From positions 2,356,001-2,420,000 of the forward strand of contig JAPEHQ010000004.1 of NCBI GenBank assembly GCA_027405735.1: a DNA stretch of 64,000 nucleotides, in the 5' to 3' direction. The first letter of the stretch is position 1; every line of letters starts with the position of its first letter. Source of the stretch: Mucor racemosus (lineage: Eukaryota; Mucoromycota; Mucoromycetes; Mucorales; Mucoraceae). The notes under the pieces are model-generated. The model searched no databases. It was given only the letters and a program-made list of their open reading frames with translations, and was not told where the DNA came from. Both the position numbers and the translations under genes were made by a program. Positions 35,426 to 47,893 of this stretch are shown in pieces.

Positions 35426-36147
35426 TGCAGTAAATGACGAAGTTATTTACTAAAATAAAAAAATATAAAATAAAAGCAGTAGAAATACAATTATAATCAG
35501 CTAAAGTTTTTATTACAAAAGATTTCTGAAGGTTTAAAATAATTGAAAAAATATGAGGGTATTTATAGTGAATTGGAAAACTTGGATACCATCAGACTTG
35601 AATGGATGTATATTTAGTAATCTTCCAGTTTTGAGTACATTGTTATTGATTTAATATTTTAAGGGGTAAATCATGTAGAGCATTGACCATAAGGGATTGT
35701 ATGTCAAGTGTGACAATATCGACCTTTTGGGAAATGGTTGTTTTGTTTATTATTGTTATATCTATTTTATGCAACCTTGATTTTTAAGGGGTAGTTGTTA
35801 TATGCTTGAATCTTATTTATATTGATAGTGCAACTTCAATATAAATGAGCAGTTGACTAGATTGATATCTTTGTTTATTATTATTATTGATTTGGATAGA
35901 ATCCTGTTTTGATATATGCCATTTGTGTAATTGATTGCGCCGTGATCAAGGGTGCTATCATCTACACGACATGTATGGTTCAAAAAGGTATTTCATACTT
36001 TTAGCATGCGTTTTTTATTGTGTTCAATTGAAGCGTTTGTTTATTATTGTTGTTCACATTTCAAGTGGCATCATATTTTATGAGCGACACTTGAAATTTA
36101 GGTTGTTTTGTTATCATCAAGCGTTTTTAGTTTGTAATTCCACTGCA
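35426..36147 (-). mobile_element. Solo LTR (TGCAGT family) copy 2, TSD CAAGG
   Basis: 722 bp, TGCAGT...ACTGCA, flanked by CAAGG (35421-35425 and 36148-36152). It is the reverse complement of copy 1 with scattered differences. The two form arms of about 720 bp around a spacer of about 150 bp, or about 3.2 kb with the Tc1 included. The short ORF at 35935-36255 runs out of the LTR and is not a gene. Confidence 0.88.
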
Positions 36148-36279
36148 CAAGGGTTTTCTGCATATCAAATTATGCAATTTAGTAGCAATGATTGCACTTC
36201 ATTATGCTTTCTGGACCAATTGATGCTAATCAGAATAATTAGTACATTCATTTAAAAGTAAGCTCTGCTTTATACTCTA

Positions 36280-38300
36280 TGTTGTATTCCACCTACTAGT
36301 ATCATACGTTATCACCTTCTACAGTATTAATACAGTACATCTTACTATAATCTATTGACTACGACATGTATTGAAGTGCAAGTCTTGATAATATCGGATA
36401 CAAGAAACTCCTAGCGTACCAGGTTTAATTTAGTAATTACCAAGAACGCTTGGACCTCATCTATGATACCATATTATTTCATCCCAGTGGTTAATCAATC
36501 AAGTAGCTATCAAATCAACATCCAAGCGCTTTTAGTGCAGCATTGAAACAAGGCAACTCACAAGCTCTGCAAGCACGATTAAATTATGATTGGTCCATTT
36601 CCATCTATAGATTATTATCAAACAAATCTAATAGTTCAATAGTGCCTTATTAAATTACTTCTCAGAATCTCAATGTCAAATCAATATACAGTAAAAGGCA
36701 ATAATTTTATACCTAAATAAACGATATCTTGCTTTTATTAATTATACAGTTGAAGAACTGATTCATTGCTCATTCTCTTTTAATTGTATTCTTTTTTTTA
36801 AATATTATTTATCAAACAAGAAAATATAGGGCACAACAGGTAGTTTTATTGGACAGAAATATCATGTTTTGCTGATGGTTTTCTCAATTCACAGTGATTT
36901 GTGAAAATAGAAATATAAATTTTTATACAGGATATATTTAAATCTACCATCATGTATAATTGAAGGTTAATTGGATCAATATTCACAAGGATGAGGTTTT
37001 TCTTCTTTTTTTTCTGCAGTTGTAAATATCAGTTTATTATTTTTTAAAAATTAAAACTCATTATTCAGGGCTTAATTTCTGTATTCACAAGATAGATCTA
37101 ATTGATTGCTACTCTACATTTTTTGTTTTAGCAAAAAATATTGATTTTTCATGGAGGAAATCAAAATAATAATTCACATTACAGCTTGAAGCTGATGATA
37201 GCTGGGCTCCAAAATTTATTTTTAAAAATGGACGAAAAATGATGCAAAAAATAAAATTGTTCAATCGCTCACGATCTACAAAGTAAGTTGACCTAGAGTA
37301 TTAAGTAACTTTTTTACAGTTTTTAATTCTGCATCCATCTAAATAAAATTTAGACAAACATTTCACATTAAAGTTTGCGTAAAATGCAATTGAAATTTTG
37401 GAGGTTTTTTGAAGATACACATCACTTTTTATAAGCATATTTAAAATAAAACTTATTGAAATGATGCGCAAAACCATTATCTATCAATCGAACTATTGTA
37501 GAATTATCTAGCTAGATTTTTCGTAGAGAAAACGAGATTTTTATGCAAATTTTTTTCAGTTTCAGAATTTGGGATGAGGGTATACAAGGGAAAAATGGAC
37601 GCTAGAAATGAAGGTATCTTTTTGTACACATTTTTAAGGATATCTTCACGAAAAATTAGTATTTTGAAAAAAACTAAATTGGATTCAAGAGAGCTCAACG
37701 AGCTTAATGACTTAAATGTAAAAAAATGTTACTCGATTTAACCAATATTTTGAAACTTACTATATAAATGCCCAAAAAATGAAAAAAAAAATAAAAGTGC
37801 TCAAAATTTTTTTATATTGAAATATGTTATAGAGCGCCTCAAAACAAGTAAATTTTATTATTGAAAAGTGTTAGTATAGCTTAATTTTTCCTGGAGATAT
37901 GAAGCCTCAAAGTTTTCAATCCATTAGCAGTAAAATACGCGTAAAAAATCTGAAACCTTAGCACTGAAAAATTAATACCAACTGCAAAAAGTAGGATATT
38001 TCCGGATACTTGTTTTTGGATTAAAATTGAACATCTCAGGTATATTGGCATATAATTTTTTCTTGGTGTTATCTAGTGAAAAAAAAAATAGGAAAGGGAT
38101 GAAAAGTGAAGCTCAGTTTTCAAAGAAAAAGCAGTAAATTTTACGTGTTTTTGAGCCTTTCATGAGATATAGAATGAATTTAGGAATAGATAGCATAATG
38201 TGATCAATTCGTGTCTGTCTATCAGTATCTAAGTTATATCCTAAAAAATGTTTAGTATGGGGCTAGTTATCAAAAGAAACGGGGCGCTCCGATTTTGGAT
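36280..38300 (+). repeat. Repeat family A, copy A2, with LTR-like 5' part
   Basis: Positions 36280-36838 (559 bp) begin TGTTGT and end ACAACA, like an LTR. They are followed by GGTAGTTTTATTGGACAG, the counterpart of the primer-binding-like stretch in A1 and A3. The core follows to about 38300. No second LTR or coding region is found downstream. The start abuts the truncated end of B copy 1 at 36272, and no target-site duplication is visible. Confidence 0.65.
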
Positions 38301-41300
38301 TTACGCAATCAAAAATAACTCATAGAAGCTGATATTAGACAAATTGGTCGATGTTCCTAACATTTACATGCGCAATTTTGAGCTTATTTGAATTAATATT
38401 GATTGAAAAATGCTCAAATTTTATATCAGCTCACTCGAAAATAACGACTGGTTAACGAAATTATTACCGAGAGATAGCTTAATGCGAACCATACTTTGTT
38501 TTTTTTAACCTGCCTTTTTTTTATAAACTGAAACATGGTTTAAATATACATAGTATTTATGAACGAGTAAATAGGCTTAACTCTCTAATCTATTTTCTGC
38601 ATTATGAACATGGAATTATAATCGAATAGCTTTAGTATCATTCATCGTATTTTTTTTTAGTCTAAAATCCGTTTGTTGAAGGTATTGCAATATATATCCA
38701 TCACCTCTGGTACTATATTACATTGAATCCTACAGTAGATAGTTTAGGGCTATAGGCAAAAGTTGGGATGTGTAAAGAGCCTGTCTTTTTGAGTTTTATG
38801 GGAAATACACGATAAACACACTATTTACTAATCGAGCTAGTTTTTTCAAGTATTTGTGATATCAAATGCCCCTCTGAAAAGTACCAATATATACGTATAT
38901 ACCGTATTTTAATAAATTGAGAACACACAGAAAGTCATTGATAGTATATATATTTATATTGTAATCGACTAGTTCATCATCAAGCCGTTGGTTAATTAAA
39001 GAAAAAGAAAAGTTTCCACTAATTCTCGCTAAATGTATTCAAATTTATTCTCACTTTTTTTTAATGAACATCACCAGAGCTTTACACAACATGAAATCGT
39101 TCTCTGATTTCAAAGGGTATTATCTGAAATAAAATCGTTTATAGGCATATAATGATAAATGTTATTGTTCTAATAAAAACTTTTGTTGCACAATGTAATA
39201 TGTTTTAAATAGTGAGCTGTTTGCAAACAGCTTAGCATTTACCCAAATCACTTCCATTATCTTAAATTGATGCTATTTCCAGACTAAATTTGGAAACTAA
39301 GTGTATAAACAGTAATTCTCCATATGAAAAAAAGAGTACAAAGAACTTAGTACCTGAGGAAGCAAAAAAAAAAAAAGCACTACAAATCCTGAACCTTAAT
39401 TTTCTTAATTTTGTGGAGAAAAAAAAAAAAGAAATGTTAGATGCGTCTGTGCAGTGCCGCGGTTCTTTTTGGGAGTTTAATGGATGAAAGAAATTCCACT
39501 TGTAATTGATTATAATGAAGAATTAAGTTTAATATTCACAACATTACACTGACACTAAAGGTTGGTTGGAATTATATGGCCCGAAAGAATTGATTTTTAA
39601 AATCAAACGTCTACCGGCTACCTCCATTTTAATCAACCATCGATAATGATAAAATCTTTTAAATGCATATTCATTTTGAAAGGAGTTTACTCTTATGAAA
39701 ATAAGTTGATTGGGTATATGTATTTTATATATTTTTTAAAATGAAAGGAGAGTAGGGAAAAACGGCTAAACCTAGAGATATAAATTTAGGTTTGAGCATC
39801 TAAAAACTGAGATTCAAGTTCTGCGGTGTAACTTGGCCTTATTCGTTTAGGAACGCAAAAAAGTGGGGGATCCGTAAAAGCCAAAGGTTAGGTGCCCAGC
39901 TAAACTAAATAACTATGACTAATAATTAAGGCGCCGTTGAACCCGTCAAAGATTATTGGGCATCTCCTCTTTAAGCTTTTGTAATAAGGTCCCGTCTAAA
40001 AAGATTAAACTTACCAACTTGGATTACTTTTTGATAAAATCAAGATTTTTTTATGATATTGATATTAGAATGAATTCGGCAAAATGTTATCCGGTTTATA
40101 AAAATGGTTTTTATGTATGAAAAGCGATTGAAAAACTGGATTGATATTAGACTTAAAATATTCAGTTAGTTTTATACAATTTTTATCAAAAGTAAAGTAA
40201 TAAACTTGTATTATCCAATGTAATGGCATTGAGCGTTTTATTGTTAAAGGGCTTAGTTAACCAAACCTTCTTCTTTAGTGCAAAACCCCCACAACCAAGA
40301 AAGATTTTATCAGTCGATAATTATTCAATTTATTGCTTCTTTTTGGTAACACAAACCATCAAAATAAAGAAATTTGTGTTCATTTTCCACATGGAAAACG
40401 TGTAATGTAACATATTACTGAATATGGAATATGATCAACGCGTGAAAAGGAATAGAACAGACAAGACCTTTTTTTTTTTACTCACAGTTCAAATTTGAAG
40501 TGTGAAAAATCAAAAGCCGTTGAAAATTACCAAGAAATATTGTTGTAAGATTAACGTTTACGATGGGAAATCGGCATTCAGGTACAGTTCATTCTGGTTG
40601 CTATGGTGATTTAAAATGATCTACATTTGTTATTATGGCAACCACACAAGATAATGTAATAAATAATCACGTATTACTTAAGCAACAATAATATCAAGTG
40701 TTATAGAGAGACAACACAATTTTGTACATGTAATATGATATCCCGCCTTTTTTCAATAACACACAATAATATAAATCTACATATCTACCAAATCAGGATT
40801 TCCATAACCCTTCTTTTTTCACGAAAACCAAATAAATCAAATACACTTTCATCACATGAGTCATACGTAAATATGATTAACTAAACAATCATCATAAACA
40901 CAGGAGTTCAGTTTGAAACGGCAGCAGCATTTTACATGAAATGCTGCTTTGTACATATCATTTGAATAATACACAAATAAATTGAGCTTCCGTTCCTGAA
41001 TTGGGATAGGCGGGGCAGATTTTTTCTTTGGGTAGGTATCCCACTATAAAAATTTTTTCTCTTTCAGAGAGCAGGAAGAAAAGGAGGAGGAGAAACAGAT
41101 GAAAAAAAAAAAAAAAATCGGCCATTCACGGAAACATCGGAACACCAAACTATAATTGATCAAAGAGTTGAAGGAAATTTAAGCGGTGTAATCATGGCCA
41201 AAATACGTCGAATTTAGAGTTATTTTCTTTGTAAGATAGTCTATATTATCAATGTAAAAGAATAATTTGCAAAAGACATGAATATGGAAGTTGCTACCAA

Positions 41301-41755
41301 CATCTTTCATTCTTCAACAAAGCGTTACACACAACCGTCATAGACTAAATCCATCGCTGAAGCTCAATTTGAATCATAATAAACTATGGAAGTCCCCGAT
41401 ATTTTTTTATTGATTTATATATATTCTTCCCCACTTTTTCAGTCTGATATCTCTCTTCCTTCTTTTTTCTTCTTTTTTTTTTTTATATATACACATATAC
41501 AAAAAGGAAGATTAAATTCATCCTCATTCATCATTCTTCTTTCATCATTGACAACATTTTCTTTATTTACTTAATTTTTGTAACGTCAATTTAAGTTCTT
41601 TATTTCCTAAATTTGACATTTTATGATCCCAACATATTCAACAAACGAGATTATTGACACTCATTAAAAAAAGAAACACAATATTCTCGCTTTATTTATT
41701 TATTTATTTTTGAAACATCCTCAATTATCCCCTTTTTTATTACTATTTATTTATC
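38301..41755. other. Intergenic, AT-rich, upstream of DUF8032-like gene
   Basis: No gene is recognised in 3.4 kb. The stretch at 39770-39970 has higher GC than its surroundings, with no identifiable RNA gene. From 41040 the DNA becomes strongly purine- then pyrimidine-rich (long T and C/T runs at 41386-41755), typical of the leaders of this genome. ORFs of about 60 codons at 39290, 40223 and 41386 lack support. Confidence 0.4.
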
Positions 41756-43850
41756 ATGAACAATTCATCTCCAACTACGTTATTGCTCCAAGACCTCATT
41801 AGTGCACCAAATCAGGCCGAATCCATCTTAGAATGCCTCACCTCTGAACAAATCAATATGATTGAAAATACAATTAACCGAATTAAGCGCAGAAAGATGG
41901 ATAAATCTTCACATCTTCCTTCTCCTGTGGCTTCTCCTCCAACTACATCATTGAAGGAAGATGATATTGTCATGGAAAATTCATCTTCAGCTGCTGCGAT
42001 CGCCAATGCTTTAGCTGCTGCCATGGTTTCAGCCGCTTTACAAGTACCTGTCTCCACAGTTTCAGCCAAAAATAACTCAAACACCGCTAGTACTGCTGCT
42101 GCTGCTGCTTCTGCAACTACTGTATCTCCAACCAAGGCTACTAACAGTAATTCTACTACTCCCGTTACATCTAATGATCCAATTGCTGAAGTCAAGGATG
42201 GTGTTGAATGGGTTTCTTTTGTTTACTCTCATAATCGTACTCTCAAGCGTTATTCTATTAGAACTGATATTCAAAAGGTTGCATTGGATGTAGTTGACGA
42301 TAAATTTAAAGCCGAGAATTGTGTATGTATTCTAATCAAATGAGGAGAATTTTTGGATGTAGCTAGATATTAATTTTCTCAATTACAAATAGGTTTATCC
42401 TCGTGCCAATCTTCCCAAGGAAACTTACAAAGGAAACAGATGGGCTTACGAAACTGAATGTAATGATTTAGGTTGGAAACTTGCATGGTTGAACAAATCT
42501 GAAATTGCAGGTAAACGTGGTTTGATTCAACGCGCTGTTGATTCTTACCGTAATCGTTATCCCAGTATGAGATCAAGACGTGTCGCTCGTCAAGAGAAAT
42601 TATTGAACGGCACTCTCCGTAAAAGAAAGAACAGAGAGGAAGATGAAGATATCAATGTCGCCGCTTCTTGCACAACCTCAGTAAACTCAGCGAACCAACA
42701 ATCTTTGTCGTGTACTTCATTGGAAGCCGCTACAATTAAGCCAAATCACCAACCAAAGACAATTGCTATTGATGATTTAATTTCCAATGCTCGCTATCGT
42801 ATCAAAATCAATGTTGAAGCTGTTTCATTGGATGAAATATCTCAAGATTTCCGTAAACAAAATTGTCCTTTTCCTAGAGCATTAGCTACTACTAATCCCG
42901 ATCATTATGTTGGTGGTCGTGCTAGATGGATGGAAGATACAATCTGTAACGAACTCTGTTGGAAATTGGTAAGTTTTTTTTTGTGCGTTGAACGCGAATG
43001 GACAAGTGAATAGGATATTAATCATTGATCTATCAAAAAATAGGCTTATCTGAATCCTAGAGTTTTGGCCGGAAAGAAGAATTTACTTCAACGTGCTTTG
43101 GATATTTATCGCTCCAAGTTTATGCCATCTCTTAAGCCTCGTAAGCATTCTCCTCGTACAGCTCCTGCTCGGGTTATTACTACTCCTACTGCTACTATTG
43201 AACAACAAGATCTTTTGAAAATGATGTCAACTACAGCAACAGCAGCAAATGCCATGTCTACACCATTAACAGCATCTGCTCTCGATGCTCAAAACGCCTT
43301 GTTTGATAAAAAGAAGGTTGGCAAGAAAGGAAAAGATAATGCTACATCTTGTGTTAGTGGTACTACAGCATCTCTCGATTTTGGCGATTGTTTCTCGCTG
43401 GACGATGAAGCAGCTACCGCCAAGCTTACATTGAATGCACCCACAATGACTAATTTACCTCGTCAAACTGATGCCGATCCTATGATTTCACCTTCTTATG
43501 ACTCTATTTATAATGATGCTCGTTTCTCACCTTTTGACGAGTCTTCAATCAGTTGCAACACTTCCTCCTCATCTTCAGCAAACAGTGTAGCTGCTTGTAC
43601 TCCCAGCCCACCTGTCAATGCCGACTTTTTTGGATTTGCTGATTCTGATCTCTATGATTCCTTCATGTTACCACCTGTCAACGATACTTTTATGTTACTT
43701 GATAGTAATAACAATGATATGAAATGTTATGATTCTCTTATGTCCCCTTCTCTTCCATCAAGCGCAGTAGCTGGACAAGATTTGGTAAAACTTGAAGAAG
43801 ATTTCCAAGACAATTTCTCTGCTGCTCATTTATTAGACCCACTCTTTTAA
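41756..43850 (+). CDS. Two-domain DUF8032-like fungal protein
   Basis: Three exons (41756-42322, 42393-42968, 43044-43850) give 649 residues; introns are 70 and 75 nt. Residues about 145-245 match the conserved fungal domain I know as DUF8032 ('VKDGVEWVSFVYSHNRTLKRYSIRTD', split here only by quoting limits, then 'VYPRANLPKETYKGNRW', 'GWKLAWLNKSEIAGKRG', 'IQRAVDSYRNRYP'). A second, more diverged copy lies at about 335-430 ('ISNARYRIKINVEAVSLDEI', 'FPRALATTNPDHYVGGRARW', 'LAYLNPRVLAGKKNLLQRAL'). Each copy is split by an intron at a similar place. The remainder is low-complexity Ser/Thr/Ala/Asn, with an acidic C-terminus. The low-complexity layout suggests a nuclear regulator, but the biochemical function is unknown. 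Confidence 0.85.
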
Positions 43851-46800
43851 AATTCCCTATTATTTTTTTTCCATCAACGTTTGTAAATATTTACCTCTTT
43901 CATTACTCGCACAAAGTATTTTCTTATTCATATACTCATATTTCAACCCTCACCCCCCATTTTTCTTTAATCTAACCCAAAATCCATTTTTCTCTAAAAA
44001 AAAAAAGTAAATTTAATTCTTAACATCCATCATTTTAGAAACATTTTATTATTATAAACCACCCAACTCTTTTTATTATAAAAAACAACCCCACCCTTCT
44101 ACATACTCTTAAAAAAAACATATTTTTCTTACCTGTATGTATAAAAAAGAAAACACCCCTTTATTATTTATTATTTATCTACATTTTTCAACAATCAAAC
44201 CCCCTTTTTTTTCTGTATACATAAATAAAAAACCATTTGTTCATTTCATTTTACAAAAATTTAAATAAATTCAAAGTTATTCAAGACCATATAAAGCTAA
44301 CTTTCTTAACTAAACGAAATGATAATGCAATGACGATGGGCAAAAATTGTATCGCGGAATTTACGTAGCATTGATGGAATGCCTATCATTTGCATTTATT
44401 TTTATGCTTTGAGGCGTAATTGTACTACTGAATAAACGCACCAGTGAATAGACACAAAACTGCATGCATACTTTGGAACATTTACAGTTTTTTTTTTAGT
44501 ATCTGCAACAATAACAATACTATCTCTTTTGTGGAAGATTGTGAACATTCATTCGATACTTTGCATTTTTCATGTTAAATTCTAACACAAAAACCATAAG
44601 CTTGTACAATAATACTCTTTGACGTATATTAAAAGCTAGTATGAGCAAAAACTGCCATGTTCCCTTTGTGAAAATTCTTGAAAGATGTATTTTCATATCA
44701 TTTCTGTTGCATTTTTATTTAAATTCCGATTTGCGCTTTCGAAGAATTTTGTTCAAATTCGACGTATTTTGAAAAAGCTTAGTCGTTTTTGACAATTTTG
44801 ACCAAATAAGCTCTAATTACTACATGAAGCTCAATAATACTTTTTTGTACTATTTTTTATGGCGGATCCAATGGTACTGTTCACAACACAACTTTTCACT
44901 TAAAAAAATGCTTAATCCTCGATAATAACTGAAACAGTTTTTTTGCGAAAAATCAATATTTTATATATAAAATATCCAAGATTACTTTTTAGGATGTTGC
45001 GTTTGACAATTTGGATTATTTTGATCTAATATGTGCCTTAATAAAATATCCCGATTTTGAGGTGAAATCTTTGATTTATTGATTTTCGTTCATTTTTGCT
45101 TACATCTACAAGGGTCTAGAGGTCAAATTTTAATAGAATTTTCATGATTGAGAAAATTTGAGAAAATGCAATAGTAAGTAACTACGAACTGTGAGGGATG
45201 GTTTGAACTAACTATGCGCTTGTGAAACCGCCAAAAACTACTTTAAACAGGACATTGAAATTGGTGACATTTCTCATAATTCAGCTGCAAATCGAACAAA
45301 GCGCTATAAAATTATATCATACAGGTATATCTATTGATTGCATTTCACTGTCCTAGCATTTTAGCATCGAATATATAATACCACTGTATTCTGTGGTTGG
45401 CATTAAAAGTAATATTATATAAGCTAATGATGTGCGTTTTATTAACGCAGAATGTAAATTAGTTCAATTTGTTCGATTTAAATCATGGCAATACGCACAA
45501 TTTATTGAAAATTAGCTTTATTTTGTAACGATTGTGTTAATCCTGCAAGACATAAGATGTATTTTTGGTTTGCAAAGGGACTTCACTCATTTAATCAACA
45601 TGAATAAAAAAACTGAGATTAGAATTGGATGACAGTGCCAAGATTTTTAAAGAGTTTTCGATACCATATTATCACTCAGAATAAGGTGCAAAACCTTTTT
45701 TTTTTGGCATTCTTTATATATGAGGTGGCTCATGGTATTTTTTGTTTTACTATAAATTAACCAGATATGGGAGCAAAGCTTGATTTTGAAAACGTCGTAA
45801 TGCTTAAATGGTTGTTTCGCTATAAATTCAAATACCGTTTTCTGCAATCTCGTCTCGAATGCATAAAGAAAGAGAATTTAAAACAATAGCGTATCTAAAT
45901 CTATATAACGGTTAGCCCATACAATGCATTGTGTAGTTGTTTTAAAGATTATTAATGTTCAAATTTTTTCAATGAATAAATGAATCTTTTGATTAAATCA
46001 ATGCTTATGTTTCTAATTATACATACGCAGTACCAACAACAGTAACTATTACAAGTTAACCATACATTATTAAGCCTCATCCCTTCTCCTTATACAGTAT
46101 GTGGTATCAGGTGGCACGATTATATCCATGTAAAATCAAAAGCGGACATATGTGCCTTTCCACTCCTTGATTTTTCTCAAATATTCTGTTGAATTTCACA
46201 GTCAACTATCAATGTTGTATTTAGAATTTTTACATTACGAAAATTGTGTATATATTTAAATATACGCAAGCAGGAGTACGATGAGGTGAACTATTATACA
46301 AGGAGATTTTTCAATAATCGAAAAAAAAAATCCTGAAAAGAAACTTTTCCCACTGAATCTAGACTAACTCCACAACATTTAATAGAAAAAAACATCATGA
46401 CGAGACAAAACCACAGCATTTGTTTCAATTTCTCCAAGGAATGAAGATATTTTTTTAAATGCGATTGATCATTATTGAATTTATTTTTGTTTTAATTGAA
46501 TGCATGTATTACTCAATTGTCTGTGCTTTACTAATATAAGAATGTACATTATCGATCATAAGGTTTATATACACATGTAAAGGTGTATTTATTTTGGCTC
46601 AAACGTGGTGATATCTTGAGGATAAGGACTAACTGTTGTTTAAATAGGAATACGGTACATATTACAGGCACGCTGCTTTCCACTTGTCTGGGTTCGGGAT
46701 CACATTTTTTATATTTGACAATTTATATCACTGCACCCTGAAATAATTCAATTTCAGGTGATAATAGCCATAGCAACCCAAATTTAATAGCGTCTGAAAA

Positions 46801-47395
46801 AACGCAATGTATGTACTTGCTTTTATATCACTGATTTTTCCATAAACATACTATGTATTATTTAATAAGCATATATCCTGTACGAAGAAGAGGATATCGA
46901 GTAATAAAAAAAGTAGTTTCAGAACAGGATAGGAGCGGGATGTGTATATAAACTATTGAAAATTTCTCCCAATGTTTATAATGAGGGTTTTGATATAGTA
47001 GTACAGAATTTCAATGAAAACCTTGGTTTCTCATCTCAAATTGTACGCCAGTTTTTCTATTCTTAAATAGACTTGTACATCTGTATTGTATTTATTGATA
47101 TTGTGCGTGTGTGTTTGTGCCTTTTTGATGCGGAGATGTCGCAGCGAGGTAAAAAAAAATTATTGATTTGAGTCAAAATCGCTATTGAGCATTTTTTATT
47201 GAACCAGCTGATTGAAAGTGCTTGAAGTGTCTTTCAGTCTCTCTTATGCTCCCCTTTATTTACACAATTCCTTGTGTTAATGAGCTAACTCCGTTTAAAT
47301 AAAAATTTGCAAGTGAGGATGACGAGCATTCAAACATTGGCAAAATGTCGTCGTTTGTTTTTCATGGATAAGGGCAAAAAAAGTAATACCTCTTT

Positions 47396-47434
<39 letters not shown>

Positions 47435-47893
47435 ATATTGGAAAATGATCTCCCTTTTTTTCGAGTATTTATATTTCCCCTCTTTTATTCAACTTTTTGT
47501 TTCTTTTCCTCTTATCACTTTTTCCAACATTTCATATCGCCAAATATTATACTTGAAATTTCTCCCTTAAAATCCTTGTAATTATTTTCTATTTTTTTTT
47601 ATATATATTCTTCACAGAAACCCCCCCTCTTTTTCCTCCCATTATTTTATAGTTGGTTTTATATAATTTACATATCATCCCAACAATAAACATTAAAATA
47701 CCTTCTCTTTAACATTGGTATGATTTCTTTGCGTCTCCAAAAGTGTAATTATAACTATCGGAGTAGTGCTTGATACTTTACTTTGTATCTTTCGTCCCCA
47801 CCACCCATTTATATATAACTATTATTATTAAAAAACTGTACAAAAAACCCCAACTTTCCTCACAAAAATATCAAGAAAAAACAATCAATTAAA
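43851..47893. other. Intergenic, no gene recognised
   Basis: About 4 kb. It begins with the C/T-rich 3' flank of the DUF8032-like gene and ends with the C/T-rich leader of the copper-fist gene. It includes a (TG)n microsatellite at 47398-47432. ORFs such as 45647-45847 and 47307-47570 have no domain support; the latter is created by the TG run. Confidence 0.45.
47398..47432. repeat. (TG)n microsatellite
   Basis: About 17 uninterrupted TG dinucleotides, roughly 460 bp upstream of the copper-fist ATG. Confidence 0.97.

Larger units (their letters stand above)
21147..36272 (-). repeat. Repeat B, copy 1, exploded by nested insertions
   Basis: Pieces of this region match B copy 2 (56141-60693) in inverted order and orientation: 21147-22391 with 59170-60065, 24037-25275 with 58357-59170, 26033-26360 plus 32362-32619 with about 57060-57600, and 35363-35425 plus 36153-36272 with about 56830-57040. 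Between the pieces lie a Ty3 element, two Tc1 elements, several solo LTRs and a duplicated fragment of family A, most with target-site duplications and each with an uninterrupted counterpart in copy 2. Copy 1 is cut at 36272, where family A copy A2 begins. Apart from the dynein-derived fragment and the inserted elements, no coding potential is seen. Confidence 0.75.

Noticed and set aside
32897..36147. One large foldback transposon with ~720-bp inverted arms
   Set aside because: Each arm has its own 5-bp target duplication (TAGTT and CAAGG) and TG...CA ends, and the spacer matches uninterrupted B DNA. They are two solo LTR insertions, not one element.
39770..39970. Possible structured RNA gene in a locally GC-richer stretch
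   Set aside because: No A/B boxes, no recognisable rRNA or snRNA motif, and no convincing fold by eye.
41812..42195. 127-codon antisense ORF
   Set aside because: Shadow of the Ala/Ser/Thr-rich first exon of the DUF8032-like gene.
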